Shown here piece by piece: positions 31,152 to 40,147 of a DNA stretch of 44,230 nt. The number at the start of each line of letters is the position of its first letter. The first letter of the stretch is position 1. The translations under genes and the position numbers were made by a program. Origin of the DNA: Lentisphaerota bacterium (GTDB lineage: Bacteria; Verrucomicrobiota; Lentisphaeria; Victivallales; UBA1829). The stretch is taken from positions 1 through 44,230 of the forward strand of contig SUWI01000014.1 in NCBI GenBank assembly GCA_015061565.1, given 5' to 3'. The notes below the pieces were generated by a model. It had not been told where the DNA came from, did not search any database, and saw nothing but the letters and a program-made list of their open reading frames with translations.

Positions 31152-32111
31152 ATGTATGCAATGACCCTGGATAAAAACCTTGCTTTTCAATGGTGCGAAA
31201 TGCCCGATCCCGTGCGGAAACCGGGCGAAGTGATCATCGAAGTCCACGCCGCCGCGGTCAACCGCGCCGACCTGATGCAGAAGGACGGCTGTTACGCCTC
31301 GCCGCCGGATTGGCCGCAATGGTGCGGGCTGGAAGTCGCCGGCGTCATTCTGGAAACGCCGGAGAAATCCGCCTTCAAACCGGGCGACCGCGTCTGCGCG
31401 CTGGTCGGCGGCGGGGGGTATTCCGAAAAGATCGCGGTCCCCGAAGGCATGGTGATCCCGATCCCCGATGATATGACCATGGTCATGGCAGCCTCGATCC
31501 CGGAAGTCTGGTGCACGGTTTATCTGAACCTGCAACTGGAAGCCGGCGGCATGAAACCGGGCGATGTCTTTTTCGTCCAGGCTGGCGCCAGCGGCGTCGG
31601 CCTCGCCGCAATCCAGCTCGCCAAATACATGGGCGCGGAAGTCATCACGACGGTCGGTTCTCCCGAGAAAGCCGCGTTCGTCCGGAAACTCGGCGCCGAC
31701 CATGTGGTCGATCACCACAAGGAAGACATCCGCAAGGTGATCGAAGCGCATCCCCCCACGGTCGCATTGGACTGCGTCGGCGGCAAACTCATGGGCGACT
31801 GTTTCAAGCACATGGTGTTCGGCGGACGCTGGATCATGATCGCCACCCTGGGCGGGCCGGAAACGGTGATCAACCTTGAAACGGTCTGGCGCAAACGTAT
31901 CCGTCTGATCGGCAGCACGCTGCGCAGCCGCACCTCGGAAGAAAAAAGCCGGATCATGAAGGCGTTGCATGACGAACTTTTCCCGCTGTTCGCGTCCGGC
32001 AAACTGATCTCGAACATCCATGCGGTGTTCCCGATCCGGGAAGTGGAGGCCGCGCACGGTGTGCTCCGTCGGTCCGAAAACATCGGCAAAGTGGTGCTGA
32101 CTCTCCGCTGA
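31152..32111 (+). CDS. NAD(P)H:quinone oxidoreductase-like MDR (PIG3 type)
   Basis: The 319-residue protein starts at 31152 behind GGAGG, 1 bp after the previous stop; a longer frame would overlap that gene. Motifs include N-R-A-D-L-M-Q-K-D-G-x-Y, G-L-E-V-A-G-V-I, A-G-A-S-G-V-G-L-A-A-I-Q-L-A-K (about residues 142-156) and the late R-x-R-T/S of PIG3-like quinone reductases. No zinc ligands are present. It would reduce a quinone or an enone with NAD(P)H. It ends the operon; a hairpin follows at 32121. Confidence 0.88.
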   Translation: MYAMTLDKNLAFQWCEMPDPVRKPGEVIIEVHAAAVNRADLMQKDGCYASPPDWPQWCGLEVAGVILETPEKSAFKPGDRVCALVGGGGYSEKIAVPEGMVIPIPDDMTMVMAASIPEVWCTVYLNLQLEAGGMKPGDVFFVQAGASGVGLAAIQLAKYMGAEVITTVGSPEKAAFVRKLGADHVVDHHKEDIRKVIEAHPPTVALDCVGGKLMGDCFKHMVFGGRWIMIATLGGPETVINLETVWRKRIRLIGSTLRSRTSEEKSRIMKALHDELFPLFASGKLISNIHAVFPIREVEAAHGVLRRSENIGKVVLTLR

Positions 32112-32120
32112 AGACAGGAC

Positions 32121-32158
32121 CGCGGGATTTCAGAAGGGTTCTTCTTTGAGATCCCGCG
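32121..32158. terminator. Long hairpin between the operon and the DUF4434 gene
   Basis: CGCGGGAT (32121-32128) pairs with ATCCCGCG (32151-32158); AGAAG / CTTCT extends the stem inside. It directly adjoins the minus-strand stop at 32159. There is no T-tract, so termination efficiency is uncertain, but its place in a convergent gap fits a bidirectional barrier. Confidence 0.5.
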
Positions 32159-33103
32159 TCATGCTTTCTGCTGTTTTTCCAGATACTCCATATACCGGTC
32201 ATACAGGCCGTGCGCGCCGCCGTAGATGCTGTAAGGGCTCATGAAATGGGAGAATTCAAAGGTTATGGCCTCGGTGAATCCCGCCCGTTCCGCCGCCCGC
32301 AGCTTGTAAAGCATTTTTTCCCAGTGGATGGGCAGGAATTTGATGGGCATGTCACGGTCGAAACTTTCGCAGTTGGTCCATGATTCCATCCCGAAACTTT
32401 CGCACAGTTCGCGGTTGATCCTCAAATAAGTCTCCAGCTCGAAATAATCGGTATGGCCATCTTGAAAAGCCACAATGTCGACCGCGCCTTTCAATTGTTC
32501 CAGAATACCGCCCCACGTCCTTTTATGTTCCTCCGGATCGATGGACTCACGCCCGTTCAGAATCGCCGGATCCCAGGCATTGCCTTCCTTGCGGCCACGG
32601 ATAAAGGGCGACATCAGCACGGGCAGTCCCCCGGAAAGTTCCTTGCAGCGGCGACCTAACGCCGCCTGGAGCTCTGCGAGGGCATCATTTCGTCCGGAAA
32701 ATTCATGGCTCAGGTACCAGCCCCGGAAAGCCTTGCGTCCGCCATACAGCCGCCAGACCTCTTCCGCCGACTTCAAGTCGATCTCCAGTTCCTTCTCCGG
32801 CTGGCCCTTTCCCAGATAGAACTGGGAAACGTAGGTGCCGCAGAAAAAACGCATTCCGTGTTTTTCCGCAAGTGTAAGGAAAAGATCGATCAGGTCCAGC
32901 TCCGGTATGGCACATCCGCATTTTTCGTGCAGATACCGGCTGGGGTAAGCGAGCCACCGGGCCAGGCCGCTGCGGATCAGCACCACGGTGCCGATCCCCA
33001 TTTTCTTCATCGCGGCGAAATCCCGATCCCACTCGGAAGGGCCCCAGTTCTGGTGGGGAATGTCCCACGTGATCTCATCGAGAAAAGTTGCTGTGACTTT
33101 CAT
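32159..33103 (-). CDS. DUF4434-type TIM-barrel protein, probable glycosidase
   Basis: The 314-residue protein starts with F-L-D-E-I-T-W and H-Q-N-W-G-P-S-E-W-D-R-D-F-A-A-M-K-K-M-G-I, the opening pattern of DUF4434 proteins, which have a glycosidase-like (beta/alpha)8 fold. G-W-Y-L-S-H-E-F (about residue 126) holds a candidate catalytic Glu, and F-E-F-S-H-F lies near the end. No signal peptide is visible, so it may be cytoplasmic, or exported with its partners by another route. Its ATG overlaps the stop of the upstream gene (ATGA at 33100-33103). It is the last gene of the AraC-linked glycan module. Confidence 0.8.
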   Translation of the reverse strand: MKVTATFLDEITWDIPHQNWGPSEWDRDFAAMKKMGIGTVVLIRSGLARWLAYPSRYLHEKCGCAIPELDLIDLFLTLAEKHGMRFFCGTYVSQFYLGKGQPEKELEIDLKSAEEVWRLYGGRKAFRGWYLSHEFSGRNDALAELQAALGRRCKELSGGLPVLMSPFIRGRKEGNAWDPAILNGRESIDPEEHKRTWGGILEQLKGAVDIVAFQDGHTDYFELETYLRINRELCESFGMESWTNCESFDRDMPIKFLPIHWEKMLYKLRAAERAGFTEAITFEFSHFMSPYSIYGGAHGLYDRYMEYLEKQQKA

Positions 33104-34671
33104 TTTTGCGCCGGCGGCACTGTTTCAGTCAGCTGGGGGATGTTCTCATACCTGGCCAGCAGTTTCAATGCTTCGGCGGAACCGAACATGCAGTTGATCC
33201 AGTCATCGGCGCTCTGGCGTTCCGGATTCATCCAGGTCGGGATTCGTCCGTTGCAGACTTGGATCCGGGTGAGGGAATCACCCAGCGCCCTGGCTTTGGC
33301 CAGATCAAGGGGATTTTTTTCCAGATCATACATGAACAGGAAATACCGGATCATTTTGGCCGATGAAGCATCCACAGGGACATAACAGCGGTATTGTTCC
33401 AGGACGCAGGGGACATGCCAGCGGAGCCAACCCCAATCCCGGCTGCGGAAAGATTCGGCGGACGGTTCTTTGAATCGTTCCGGACTGCCGGCCCAGCCGG
33501 GCTGTTCCCACACGATAAACTGATCCTCGGAAAATCGCTGGACCTCCCGGGCGCCGCGGCGCACTTCCGGATCATCGGGCCGGATCTTGCCCAGATACAT
33601 GTAGATGTCCGTGGCAATGTGCTTGCTCAGATTCTGATAGGAAAACTTTTGCGCGCCCACGTCCTCGAACTGTCCTTCCCAATTGAAGGAATCGATCAGA
33701 CCGCGGATGAACGGATGTCCCTTGGCCGCCGCCGTCCGGAACTTCGTGTCTCCGGTCGCCTTGGCAAGCGCTTCCAGGAAGCTCATGATTCCCGTGGGAC
33801 AGCAGCAATTTTTCGCTTTGGGCTGTCCGTCGGCCAGATTGAGGATCAGGTGCCAGGTCCCGTTCGGAAGCTGAAGTTTCAGATACTGTTCACCGATCTT
33901 TCCGGCATAATCCAGATACCGCCGGTCGCCGGAAGCGGCATATAGCTTCAGCATGGCATTGCCGACCCCGGCGGGATAGAGCATCATGATGGATTCTTTT
34001 CCGCCCGCGGACTTGATCACATTGCCGCTGTAGGTGAGCGGCAGATACTCGAGCGGTTTACCGGCCGGAACGGCCGTTTTTATGAGATGATCGGCCGCGC
34101 CGCGGGCAATCCGCATGGCTTCTGCCTTTTTTTCCGGTTTCATTTCCGCATAATTGATCATTCCCCGGATAACGGCGGAAAGCATTTTGCTCGGGTAACA
34201 GGAAAGCGGATAGTCCGGATTCATTTTCCCTTCGGAGAATTCCTTGATAAAATCCAGCTGAAAAAGATATTCGTAGGTCTTTTCCGCGCATTCGGCGTAA
34301 GAGCAGACCTTGGCGGGATAGCTGGCGTTGAAAGGCGCATTCCGGTAAAAGGTGCGTTTGCCCGCCTGACCGATCCGGTTGCCGGACGCATCCACGGCGT
34401 CGACTTCGACATAAACCGGTCCGGCCGGCAGTCCCGCCCAGACCGGAGTCAGCGGGGCGTCCGGCGACTCGGCGGAAAAGGTGTGGTCGGTTCCGAAACG
34501 GTCCCGGACATGGAAACGGTAAATCACCGCCCCTTCCACCTTGGAAAATTCAAAAGACGGGCAGTAGATGAACTGTCTGGCAAACCGGTTCCAGAACGGC
34601 GAACCGGAGATTTTGCCCGGCCGGATCAGGGTCAAGGTATCTGCAATGGAAAGCTGCTGGATCGAATTCAT
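33100..34671 (-). CDS. Probable (alpha/alpha)6-barrel glycan-active protein
   Basis: The 523-residue protein starts at 34671 behind GGAG; a longer frame would run into the upstream gene. An N-terminal fibronectin-like beta domain (about 10-120: F-W-N-R-F-A-R-Q-F, V-Y-V-E-V-D-A-V-D-A-S-G-N) precedes a helical region with the repeated helix-loop-helix pattern of alpha/alpha-barrel enzymes such as GH88/GH105 or polysaccharide lyases (L-Y-A-A-S-G-D-R-R-Y-L-D-Y-A, L-A-K-A-T-G-D-T-K-F). I cannot assign a catalytic residue or EC class. It sits between the large secreted hydrolase-like protein and the DUF4434 gene, in one operon. Confidence 0.7.
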   Translation of the reverse strand: MNSIQQLSIADTLTLIRPGKISGSPFWNRFARQFIYCPSFEFSKVEGAVIYRFHVRDRFGTDHTFSAESPDAPLTPVWAGLPAGPVYVEVDAVDASGNRIGQAGKRTFYRNAPFNASYPAKVCSYAECAEKTYEYLFQLDFIKEFSEGKMNPDYPLSCYPSKMLSAVIRGMINYAEMKPEKKAEAMRIARGAADHLIKTAVPAGKPLEYLPLTYSGNVIKSAGGKESIMMLYPAGVGNAMLKLYAASGDRRYLDYAGKIGEQYLKLQLPNGTWHLILNLADGQPKAKNCCCPTGIMSFLEALAKATGDTKFRTAAAKGHPFIRGLIDSFNWEGQFEDVGAQKFSYQNLSKHIATDIYMYLGKIRPDDPEVRRGAREVQRFSEDQFIVWEQPGWAGSPERFKEPSAESFRSRDWGWLRWHVPCVLEQYRCYVPVDASSAKMIRYFLFMYDLEKNPLDLAKARALGDSLTRIQVCNGRIPTWMNPERQSADDWINCMFGSAEALKLLARYENIPQLTETVPPAQK

Positions 34672-34700
34672 GATTTTCTCCGGTTTCGGAAGCTTCCGTT

Positions 34701-37493
34701 TCACCGGGAAGCGGACGTTTTTTTTTCTGCGGATTTTACTGCCTTCGGCTTCTGATCCCAGATCATGTCCACATTCATGGCAAACGACTTGGTCTCGCCG
34801 GGCTTCAGGACCACCACATCGGAAATCGGCTCGATCGTCCGGAGCGTCTCGCTGCCCCAGAGATACAGCCCGATGAAATCCGGGAAGCTGAACTGCATGC
34901 TGAGTCTTCCCCAAGCGTATTTGACCCCGAGATCATCCAGCTTTTCGGCATTTCCCAGCCAGGCTGTGACGTTGGGTGATTCTTTCCGGACGAACGTATG
35001 GATGCCTTTGCGCGGCCGTGTGGAACCGTCCGACAGGGTCAGGCGGGTGCCGGCCGCCTTGGGATTCCAATAGTGTTCGGTGATATTTCTCACCCGGAAA
35101 GCAAACTTCATGGTCTTTTTAGACTGGTTGGAGAAACGGTGAACGATCCGGAGGCTGCCGTTATAATCTTTGAGCGTGATTTCCTTGACGATGCGCAGCC
35201 ATTCCAGCGGGTTCGGGTTTCCGCCGGCTTCGAGATCCGGCGGGACGGTGAACGCGAGCGTGACGGTCGACGCATCCTTGCTCAAGGACTGCACCGTATA
35301 GGGGATTTTGGCAGGAATGGAGAGATTGGCTTCCTGGAATGCCAGTTCGCCGAAAAGTTTGAATTGCGGATTGCCCGCCAGATATTCGCCAAGTCCCGGA
35401 GCGATGAAGGACGTAATGATCCCGCCCTGCCCCGGATTGCATTGGAGCGAAGCCTTGCCGTTTTTGATTTGGATGATGGGATTCGAATCCTTGATCAGGA
35501 AAGAAATCTCCCGGTTCCGGTTCTTGACGGTTTTGAAATTTTCCTTGAATTTCGCGGCGGTTTCAATTTCCTGCGCCAGCATGGTCTTCAGGCTGGCCTG
35601 ACTCAACGTCAGCCTGGCTTTCTCTTTGCCGCCGATCTTCAGGAGCACGGCGCCGTTTTCGGGAACGACCGCCAGGAACCCTTTCCGGATCGATTCAGGA
35701 GAGAGTCCGGTATAGTTGGTGCCGGAAATAAGATCGGTCACTTCCGCCCGGGAATCTTTCCAGGCAGGGATCGCGAGTTCCAGAATGACTTTCCGGTTGG
35801 AGGAGTAATTCAGCAGGGTCGCATAGTCGTTCTTTCCGTCGCGGTGGTGGAAAACCCGGATCCAGGGCGTAAGTTCGGGCACTTGGATCGTCTGCATCTT
35901 TTTGCCGTCCGAAAGTTCCATATCCAGCACGTTTTTCACTTTGTAATTGAGCTCGTTCCGGACCATACCACGTAAGTAGGCATCTTCGGCTGCGGCAACC
36001 GCATTGAAGGTTTCCGCGAACATGGTCAGATACGCTGCATCGAAGTAATCTTCCGGGAAGAGGGCGAAACTTTTACTGCCCAGTGCGAACGAGGCAAGGA
36101 TGTTCTGACGGACCAGCACCGGCGAATAGCGCGAAAACCATCTGATATCCCTTTCCGCCGGATCGGTCACGATCGTCTGCGGTTTTTTCAATTCGGCCAG
36201 ATTGTAGGCGACCCAGTCGCAGAAATCCCGGCCGGACAGATAGAACATATTGGCAAAATGATCGGCATAGGAATCCATGGCCTTGACATTCAGTCCGGTC
36301 CAGTTGTCGATCCATTTCTGCCCCGGGACCAGGCATACGGTGGAAATGGAGAATTTGACGTTCGGACATTCTCTTTTCATAACGGCGGCGAACCGTTTGA
36401 GGATCTCATTCCGGCACCAGGACCGGTAATACCGCCATTCCTGATGCAGTTCTCCACCGGGGAGAATATCTTTGACGGAGGGAATTTTTTTCAGTTTTCT
36501 CCGTTTGGCAAAATCTTCGCGGCAGGTTTGGCAAACACCTGAATCTGCAAGGACTTCGAAATTCCAGGAAATGGCCTCGGCATTCGGAAAATTTCTGACA
36601 ATATCCCGAAGCCCGCCGGCAATGTACTGATCCCAGAAAACCCCCTCCGGGTCATTGATCAGATACAGGGGGCAAATGTTCTGTCTACTTTCCTCTCCTT
36701 TGGAGTTGACCAGTTTCCGGACTCCGGGGCGCGAGATTTTGAAGCTTTTGTCAAAAAAGCCATAGCTCGACCCCGGGATGATAGGAGTATCGCCGGAACA
36801 GTGAAGCGCATACATGTGACGGAAGTTTTTCAACAACTTCTCTCTGCGCGCTTTCGGCATCAGGTTGAAATCGATCCCTACCGTCGTGCCGGGCGTCTGG
36901 CACAGTTTTTTCCAGAAAGCAATGTTTTCGTCAAACAGATATTCGGCTTCTTCCGGCAGAAATGCGGAATGCAGCCGCCAGAGAACCAGGCCCAGCTTTT
37001 TCAGCGGCTTCACCGGAACCGGCAGCGGATCGCTGATTTTGAAAACCAGTTTCTTCTCGATAAATTTACGGCCGTTTCCGACAATGGAAACCTTCACGGG
37101 AAACTGCAGTCCCGCGGTTCCCGGCTTCGCCCGGAAATAAACCGACAGTCCGCTTTTCCAGCCGCGGGTCGGGAAGACCAGCGAGAGATATTCCGGCGGG
37201 AGGGCAACGGCGTTGACTTTTCCTTCTCTTTCGATCTTCAGCAGTTTCAAGCACCTGGGATGCTGCGTCGCGATCGCGATGACCGGCACGTTTTCATGCG
37301 TTTCGATGATCAGTCTGGCATTGGCTTTTGCCATTTCCCTGCCGTTGCCCGTCAAAGTGAATTCCAGGGGAACGGAATTGCCTTCGTTGAGTGCGTAACT
37401 GCCTTTCTGAAAATCGGCCGGGAAGATTCGGAGTTCCGCCGCCTGCGCCAGCAGGACGGAAAGTGCGGCAAACAATGTGAAATACGGTTTCAT
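34701..37493 (-). CDS. Large secreted glycoside-hydrolase-like protein
   Basis: The 930-residue protein has a signal peptide (MKPYFTLFAALSVLLAQAA) behind AAGGAA. An N-terminal beta domain (about 20-160) is followed by a TIM-barrel-like region (about 165-520) with I-S-W-N-F-E-V (Glu near 335), then C-Q-T-C-R-E-D-F, a pattern common in large Lentisphaerota and Verrucomicrobiota hypothetical glycosidases. C-terminal beta-sandwich domains (about 560-900) may bind carbohydrate. The protein would act outside the cytoplasm on a polysaccharide. The exact GH family cannot be assigned from sequence alone. It is co-transcribed with a pseudopilin and two other glycan-type proteins. Confidence 0.75.
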   Translation of the reverse strand: MKPYFTLFAALSVLLAQAAELRIFPADFQKGSYALNEGNSVPLEFTLTGNGREMAKANARLIIETHENVPVIAIATQHPRCLKLLKIEREGKVNAVALPPEYLSLVFPTRGWKSGLSVYFRAKPGTAGLQFPVKVSIVGNGRKFIEKKLVFKISDPLPVPVKPLKKLGLVLWRLHSAFLPEEAEYLFDENIAFWKKLCQTPGTTVGIDFNLMPKARREKLLKNFRHMYALHCSGDTPIIPGSSYGFFDKSFKISRPGVRKLVNSKGEESRQNICPLYLINDPEGVFWDQYIAGGLRDIVRNFPNAEAISWNFEVLADSGVCQTCREDFAKRRKLKKIPSVKDILPGGELHQEWRYYRSWCRNEILKRFAAVMKRECPNVKFSISTVCLVPGQKWIDNWTGLNVKAMDSYADHFANMFYLSGRDFCDWVAYNLAELKKPQTIVTDPAERDIRWFSRYSPVLVRQNILASFALGSKSFALFPEDYFDAAYLTMFAETFNAVAAAEDAYLRGMVRNELNYKVKNVLDMELSDGKKMQTIQVPELTPWIRVFHHRDGKNDYATLLNYSSNRKVILELAIPAWKDSRAEVTDLISGTNYTGLSPESIRKGFLAVVPENGAVLLKIGGKEKARLTLSQASLKTMLAQEIETAAKFKENFKTVKNRNREISFLIKDSNPIIQIKNGKASLQCNPGQGGIITSFIAPGLGEYLAGNPQFKLFGELAFQEANLSIPAKIPYTVQSLSKDASTVTLAFTVPPDLEAGGNPNPLEWLRIVKEITLKDYNGSLRIVHRFSNQSKKTMKFAFRVRNITEHYWNPKAAGTRLTLSDGSTRPRKGIHTFVRKESPNVTAWLGNAEKLDDLGVKYAWGRLSMQFSFPDFIGLYLWGSETLRTIEPISDVVVLKPGETKSFAMNVDMIWDQKPKAVKSAEKKTSASR

Positions 37494-37529
37494 TTTGTAA
37501 TGTTTCCTTCAGCTTTTACCTGTCCGTTC

Positions 37530-38276
37530 TCAATATTTGAACCCGGCCTTTTTCATGGATTCATATTTGGCTCTGAGATAGAGATTCTTGAAGATATCTG
37601 CATGGCCGTCTTCGAACAGCATGTTCACATCTCCGAAGGATTTCGTATGAAGATAAGCCGCGTTGCCGACTTTCGCGCTGTACTTTCCTCCGTTGTGACG
37701 ATATCCCAGCCAATTTACCCAGGCCATGAAGGCAGACGCACGCATTCCTGAATCCATTGCGAACAGTGCTTCGGAAGCTCTGGTCACAGCGCTCAGCTTA
37801 TGGACCTTTCCCTGCGCTTCTCCGGTGAGAGTGGTTTCGTGGCCGAGGAGATAAATATTCGCGGCGTAATGAGTCCTGCCCCATTGTCCTTTTGTATCGC
37901 AATCCCAACCGAAAGGCTGAGTCTCGCTCGGACAGGCAAACGTCCCTTTCGCGATTCCCTTGGACAAATAATCGGTTTTATAATCGCAGCCGAATTCGAC
38001 AAAATTCTGATACCATCCCCCATTGGCGTTGTGCTTGGGTACCGCGGCCACGATATATTCCTGATAGGCCTGCGAATACATCGCATTGGCCAGCCCCATG
38101 GTTTTCAGCTGGTTGAGACACGACATTTTTTTTGCTTTCGTACGTGCCGCATTCAGAGCCGGCAGCAGCATGCCCGCCAAAATCGCGATGATCGCAATCA
38201 CTACGAGGAGTTCGATCAGTGTAAATTCCCGAATCCGCATTCGCGGCTTAATTATGTTTGATAAACTGTATCTCAT
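37530..38276 (-). CDS. Type IV pseudopilin-like protein (module 2)
   Basis: The 248-residue protein has an N-terminal leader of about 16 residues and the [16 protein letters not shown] cleavage/methylation helix, then a globular domain. C-terminal motifs are Y-R-H-N-G-G and [13 protein letters not shown]; the H-X9-DG spacing of the family is broken by an insertion of about 17 residues between the His and the strand. Two ATGs lie at 38282 and 38276; the second has AAAGG at better spacing and is used here. It is the first gene after a promoter that carries an activator-type palindrome, and it heads the secreted-enzyme operon. Confidence 0.83.
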   Translation of the reverse strand: MRYSLSNIIKPRMRIREFTLIELLVVIAIIAILAGMLLPALNAARTKAKKMSCLNQLKTMGLANAMYSQAYQEYIVAAVPKHNANGGWYQNFVEFGCDYKTDYLSKGIAKGTFACPSETQPFGWDCDTKGQWGRTHYAANIYLLGHETTLTGEAQGKVHKLSAVTRASEALFAMDSGMRASAFMAWVNWLGYRHNGGKYSAKVGNAAYLHTKSFGDVNMLFEDGHADIFKNLYLRAKYESMKKAGFKY

Positions 38277-38459
38277 TTTCATTTTCCTTTCTGTTGGTGT
38301 TTGAATAAATTGACCTTCAAAATCATCAGGAATGAACTTGGACCTGCTGTTCATGACCTGCCTCCGATCCGCCAGGACCGGGAATACTCCTGTTCTGCAA
38401 TCGGTTTTTTCCTCCTTCCCTGCACAATATAATTCAAATCCATGGCCGGTTCATCTGCA

Positions 38460-38503
38460 AATATACGATAAAAAATGAATTTTGACAATGCACAAAACGT
38501 GCA
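38460..38503 (-). promoter_or_regulatory. Promoter of the pseudopilin-hydrolase operon with upstream palindrome
   Basis: On the minus strand TTGTCA (38488-38483) and TATATT (38465-38460) are 17 bp apart. The palindrome TGCACGTTTTGTGCA (38503-38489) directly abuts the -35 on its upstream side, where a class II activator binds. The 340-bp gap between AraC stop and pseudopilin holds no gene. Confidence 0.7.
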
Positions 38504-38616
38504 AAATAATGCAGAATAAAGGAAAAACGGACTTTTTGCGTTTTTTCGCGGTCAAAAATGAAACGGCGGCAGCCATTTCCTGTACTGAAAATGTTTTTGC
38601 AGCAAAGCCGGACAGT

Positions 38617-39423
38617 TCAGCTGCGCTGAGGGGAATCCTTGCGGCAATTCCGGCGGTAATCCGAGGGGGAAACGGAAAACTGCCGGGTGAAAAGCCGGGA
38701 GAAATAGAAGGGATTGTCAATCCCCACGGCATGGGCGATCTCGGCTATATTTTCCGTGCCGAACGCGAGCATCTGCGCGGCGCGTTCCATACGGCATTTC
38801 AACAGGTAGCTGACCGGGGAGATGTGATACCGGTCCCGGATCAGGCGGTTCAGATAGTTGCGGCTGATGGAAAGGCGGCCGGCTTCCTTGTCAAAATCCC
38901 AGTGTTTTTCCGGACACCGGCTCACATTGTCCAACAGCTCGTCCAATGCGCTGTGATAACGGTTCTGGATCTTCGGTGTTTTTTCATTTTCGAGGAGGTC
39001 GAGCAGCAGCATTTCGGTGCAGACCACGGCCCGGCTGAACCGCATCTCCTGAAGCATATCCAGAAGCACGGTGAACCGGTCGGCCAGAAGCACCGGATTG
39101 GGGACGGGTATAAACGGGTTGTCCAAATCGATCCGGAAAAGTCCGCCGCGGATCCAGGAATCGACCCTCGGCCCGTTGAAACAGACATAGTAATGGTCGC
39201 GGGTCTTGCCGCCGGGCGTATAATAGCGGTAGCGATAACGCGGAGTGGTCAGGAAGGCGATGGGCCCCTGTCGGAAGAGTTCCTGCCGGTTGCCGATCGT
39301 CAGGGCGATTTTGCCGGAGGCGATGAACTGGATCCCGTAATCCCGCTGGAAACCGTCGCCATAGACGTCCTGTTCGCCGTGATGGGCAAAAAATGAATAA
39401 GCCAGGTCGTTGAAATATTCCAT
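38617..39423 (-). CDS. AraC-family transcriptional regulator
   Basis: The 268-residue protein has an N-terminal cupin-like sensor domain (about 15-100, with D-Y-G-I-Q-F-I-A-S-G-K and G-P-I-A-F-L-T-T-P) and two C-terminal helix-turn-helix motifs (about 170-265): L-S-I-S-R-N-Y-L-N-R-L-I-R-D-R-Y, then N-I-A-E-I-A-H-A-V-G-I-D-N-P-F-Y-F-S-R-L-F and the family P-S-D-Y-R-R. It is encoded directly upstream of the glycan module on the same strand, and an inverted repeat abuts that module's promoter, so it probably activates the module in response to a sugar. Confidence 0.92.
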   Translation of the reverse strand: MEYFNDLAYSFFAHHGEQDVYGDGFQRDYGIQFIASGKIALTIGNRQELFRQGPIAFLTTPRYRYRYYTPGGKTRDHYYVCFNGPRVDSWIRGGLFRIDLDNPFIPVPNPVLLADRFTVLLDMLQEMRFSRAVVCTEMLLLDLLENEKTPKIQNRYHSALDELLDNVSRCPEKHWDFDKEAGRLSISRNYLNRLIRDRYHISPVSYLLKCRMERAAQMLAFGTENIAEIAHAVGIDNPFYFSRLFTRQFSVSPSDYRRNCRKDSPQRS

Positions 39424-39482
39424 GAGAAATACTGTCTCCTACGCTGCCGTTCCGGTGTGCGGACAATCTCTTCCGCCATGAT

Positions 39483-39510
39483 ACTATAACCCGGAATCGC
39501 GAAAAAACAA
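39483..39510 (-). promoter_or_regulatory. Predicted promoter of the AraC-family gene
   Basis: On the minus strand TTGTTT (39510-39505) and TATAGT (39488-39483) are 16 bp apart, 60 nt before the ATG at 39423. The -35 is preceded by CCGGAC, as at the GntR promoter. Confidence 0.6.
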
Positions 39511-39619
39511 GTCCGGAATTTGCCTGCGGTTTTTCGCCAATCGGAAACGGTGCCGGAAAACGGTGACCGTCCGGGCACGAGATCTCTGAGCCGCGAAGAC
39601 CTGCAAACTCCTGCCTGGT

Positions 39620-39683
39620 CATGTCTTGCGCGATCTCCGTCTTCTCCGTCTTCTCCGTATCAGTTCGCGTAATCCGCGCGCCC
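39620..39683 (+). repeat. (TTCTCCGT)n dispersed repeat, copy 3
   Basis: CATGTCTTGCGCG, three TCTCCGT units, ATCAGTTCGCG and a CCGCGCGCC tail, in the same order as copies 1 and 2. The 405 bp between the AraC gene and trxA hold this repeat and two promoters but no gene. Confidence 0.85.
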
Positions 39684-39743
39684 CGCCAAAGGCACTCGAT
39701 TACGGACGGCACTGTAAAAAATCACTTTTTTTTCATATTCGGC

Positions 39744-39771
39744 TTGAAAAAAAAGGAAACGGGACTAGACT
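39744..39771 (+). promoter_or_regulatory. Predicted trxA promoter
   Basis: TTGAAA (39744-39749) and TAGACT (39766-39771) with a 16-bp spacer, about 58 nt before the trxA ATG. The sequence before it (AAAAAATC..TTTTTTTTCATATTCGG) matches the region in front of the GntR promoter. Confidence 0.65.
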
Positions 39772-39829
39772 ACTTGATATCACCCCGAAATCTAAACCGA
39801 TCAAAATACAGGAGCAAGGGAGAGGAAAA

Positions 39830-40147
39830 ATGAGTGAGGTAGTGCATTTAAGTGCGGAAAAGTTCGATGAAGTGACTTCAAACGGGTTGTGTCTGGTAGA
39901 TTTCTGGGCGCCGTGGTGCGGTCCGTGCAAAATGCTCTCGCCGATCCTGGATCAGATCGCCGAAGAAGTCGGCGACAAGATCCTGATTGCCAAAGCCAAC
40001 GTGGACGATTTGCCGGAACAGTGCGTCAAATTCGGGGTGCGGAATGTGCCGGAGATCCTGATCCTGCGCGACGGCCAAGTCGTCGGCCAGCTCAACGGCA
40101 TGCAAAGCAAAGCGAAAATTCTGGATGCGATCAACAGCGCATTGTAA
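39830..40147 (+). CDS. trxA: Thioredoxin
   Basis: A 105-residue thioredoxin with the active site W-A-P-W-C-G-P-C-K-M (Cys at about 31 and 34) and the conserved cis-Pro in V-R-N-V-P-E (about 75). It keeps cytoplasmic protein thiols reduced and donates electrons to reductases. GAGAGGA precedes the ATG. The start of tilS overlaps the last codons, so the two are probably translated from one message. Confidence 0.96.
   Translation: MSEVVHLSAEKFDEVTSNGLCLVDFWAPWCGPCKMLSPILDQIAEEVGDKILIAKANVDDLPEQCVKFGVRNVPEILILRDGQVVGQLNGMQSKAKILDAINSAL

Noticed and set aside
34671-34914. N-terminal extension of the alpha/alpha-barrel protein
   Set aside because: It would overlap the end of the secreted hydrolase-like gene; the ATG at 34671 has a GGAG site at correct spacing.
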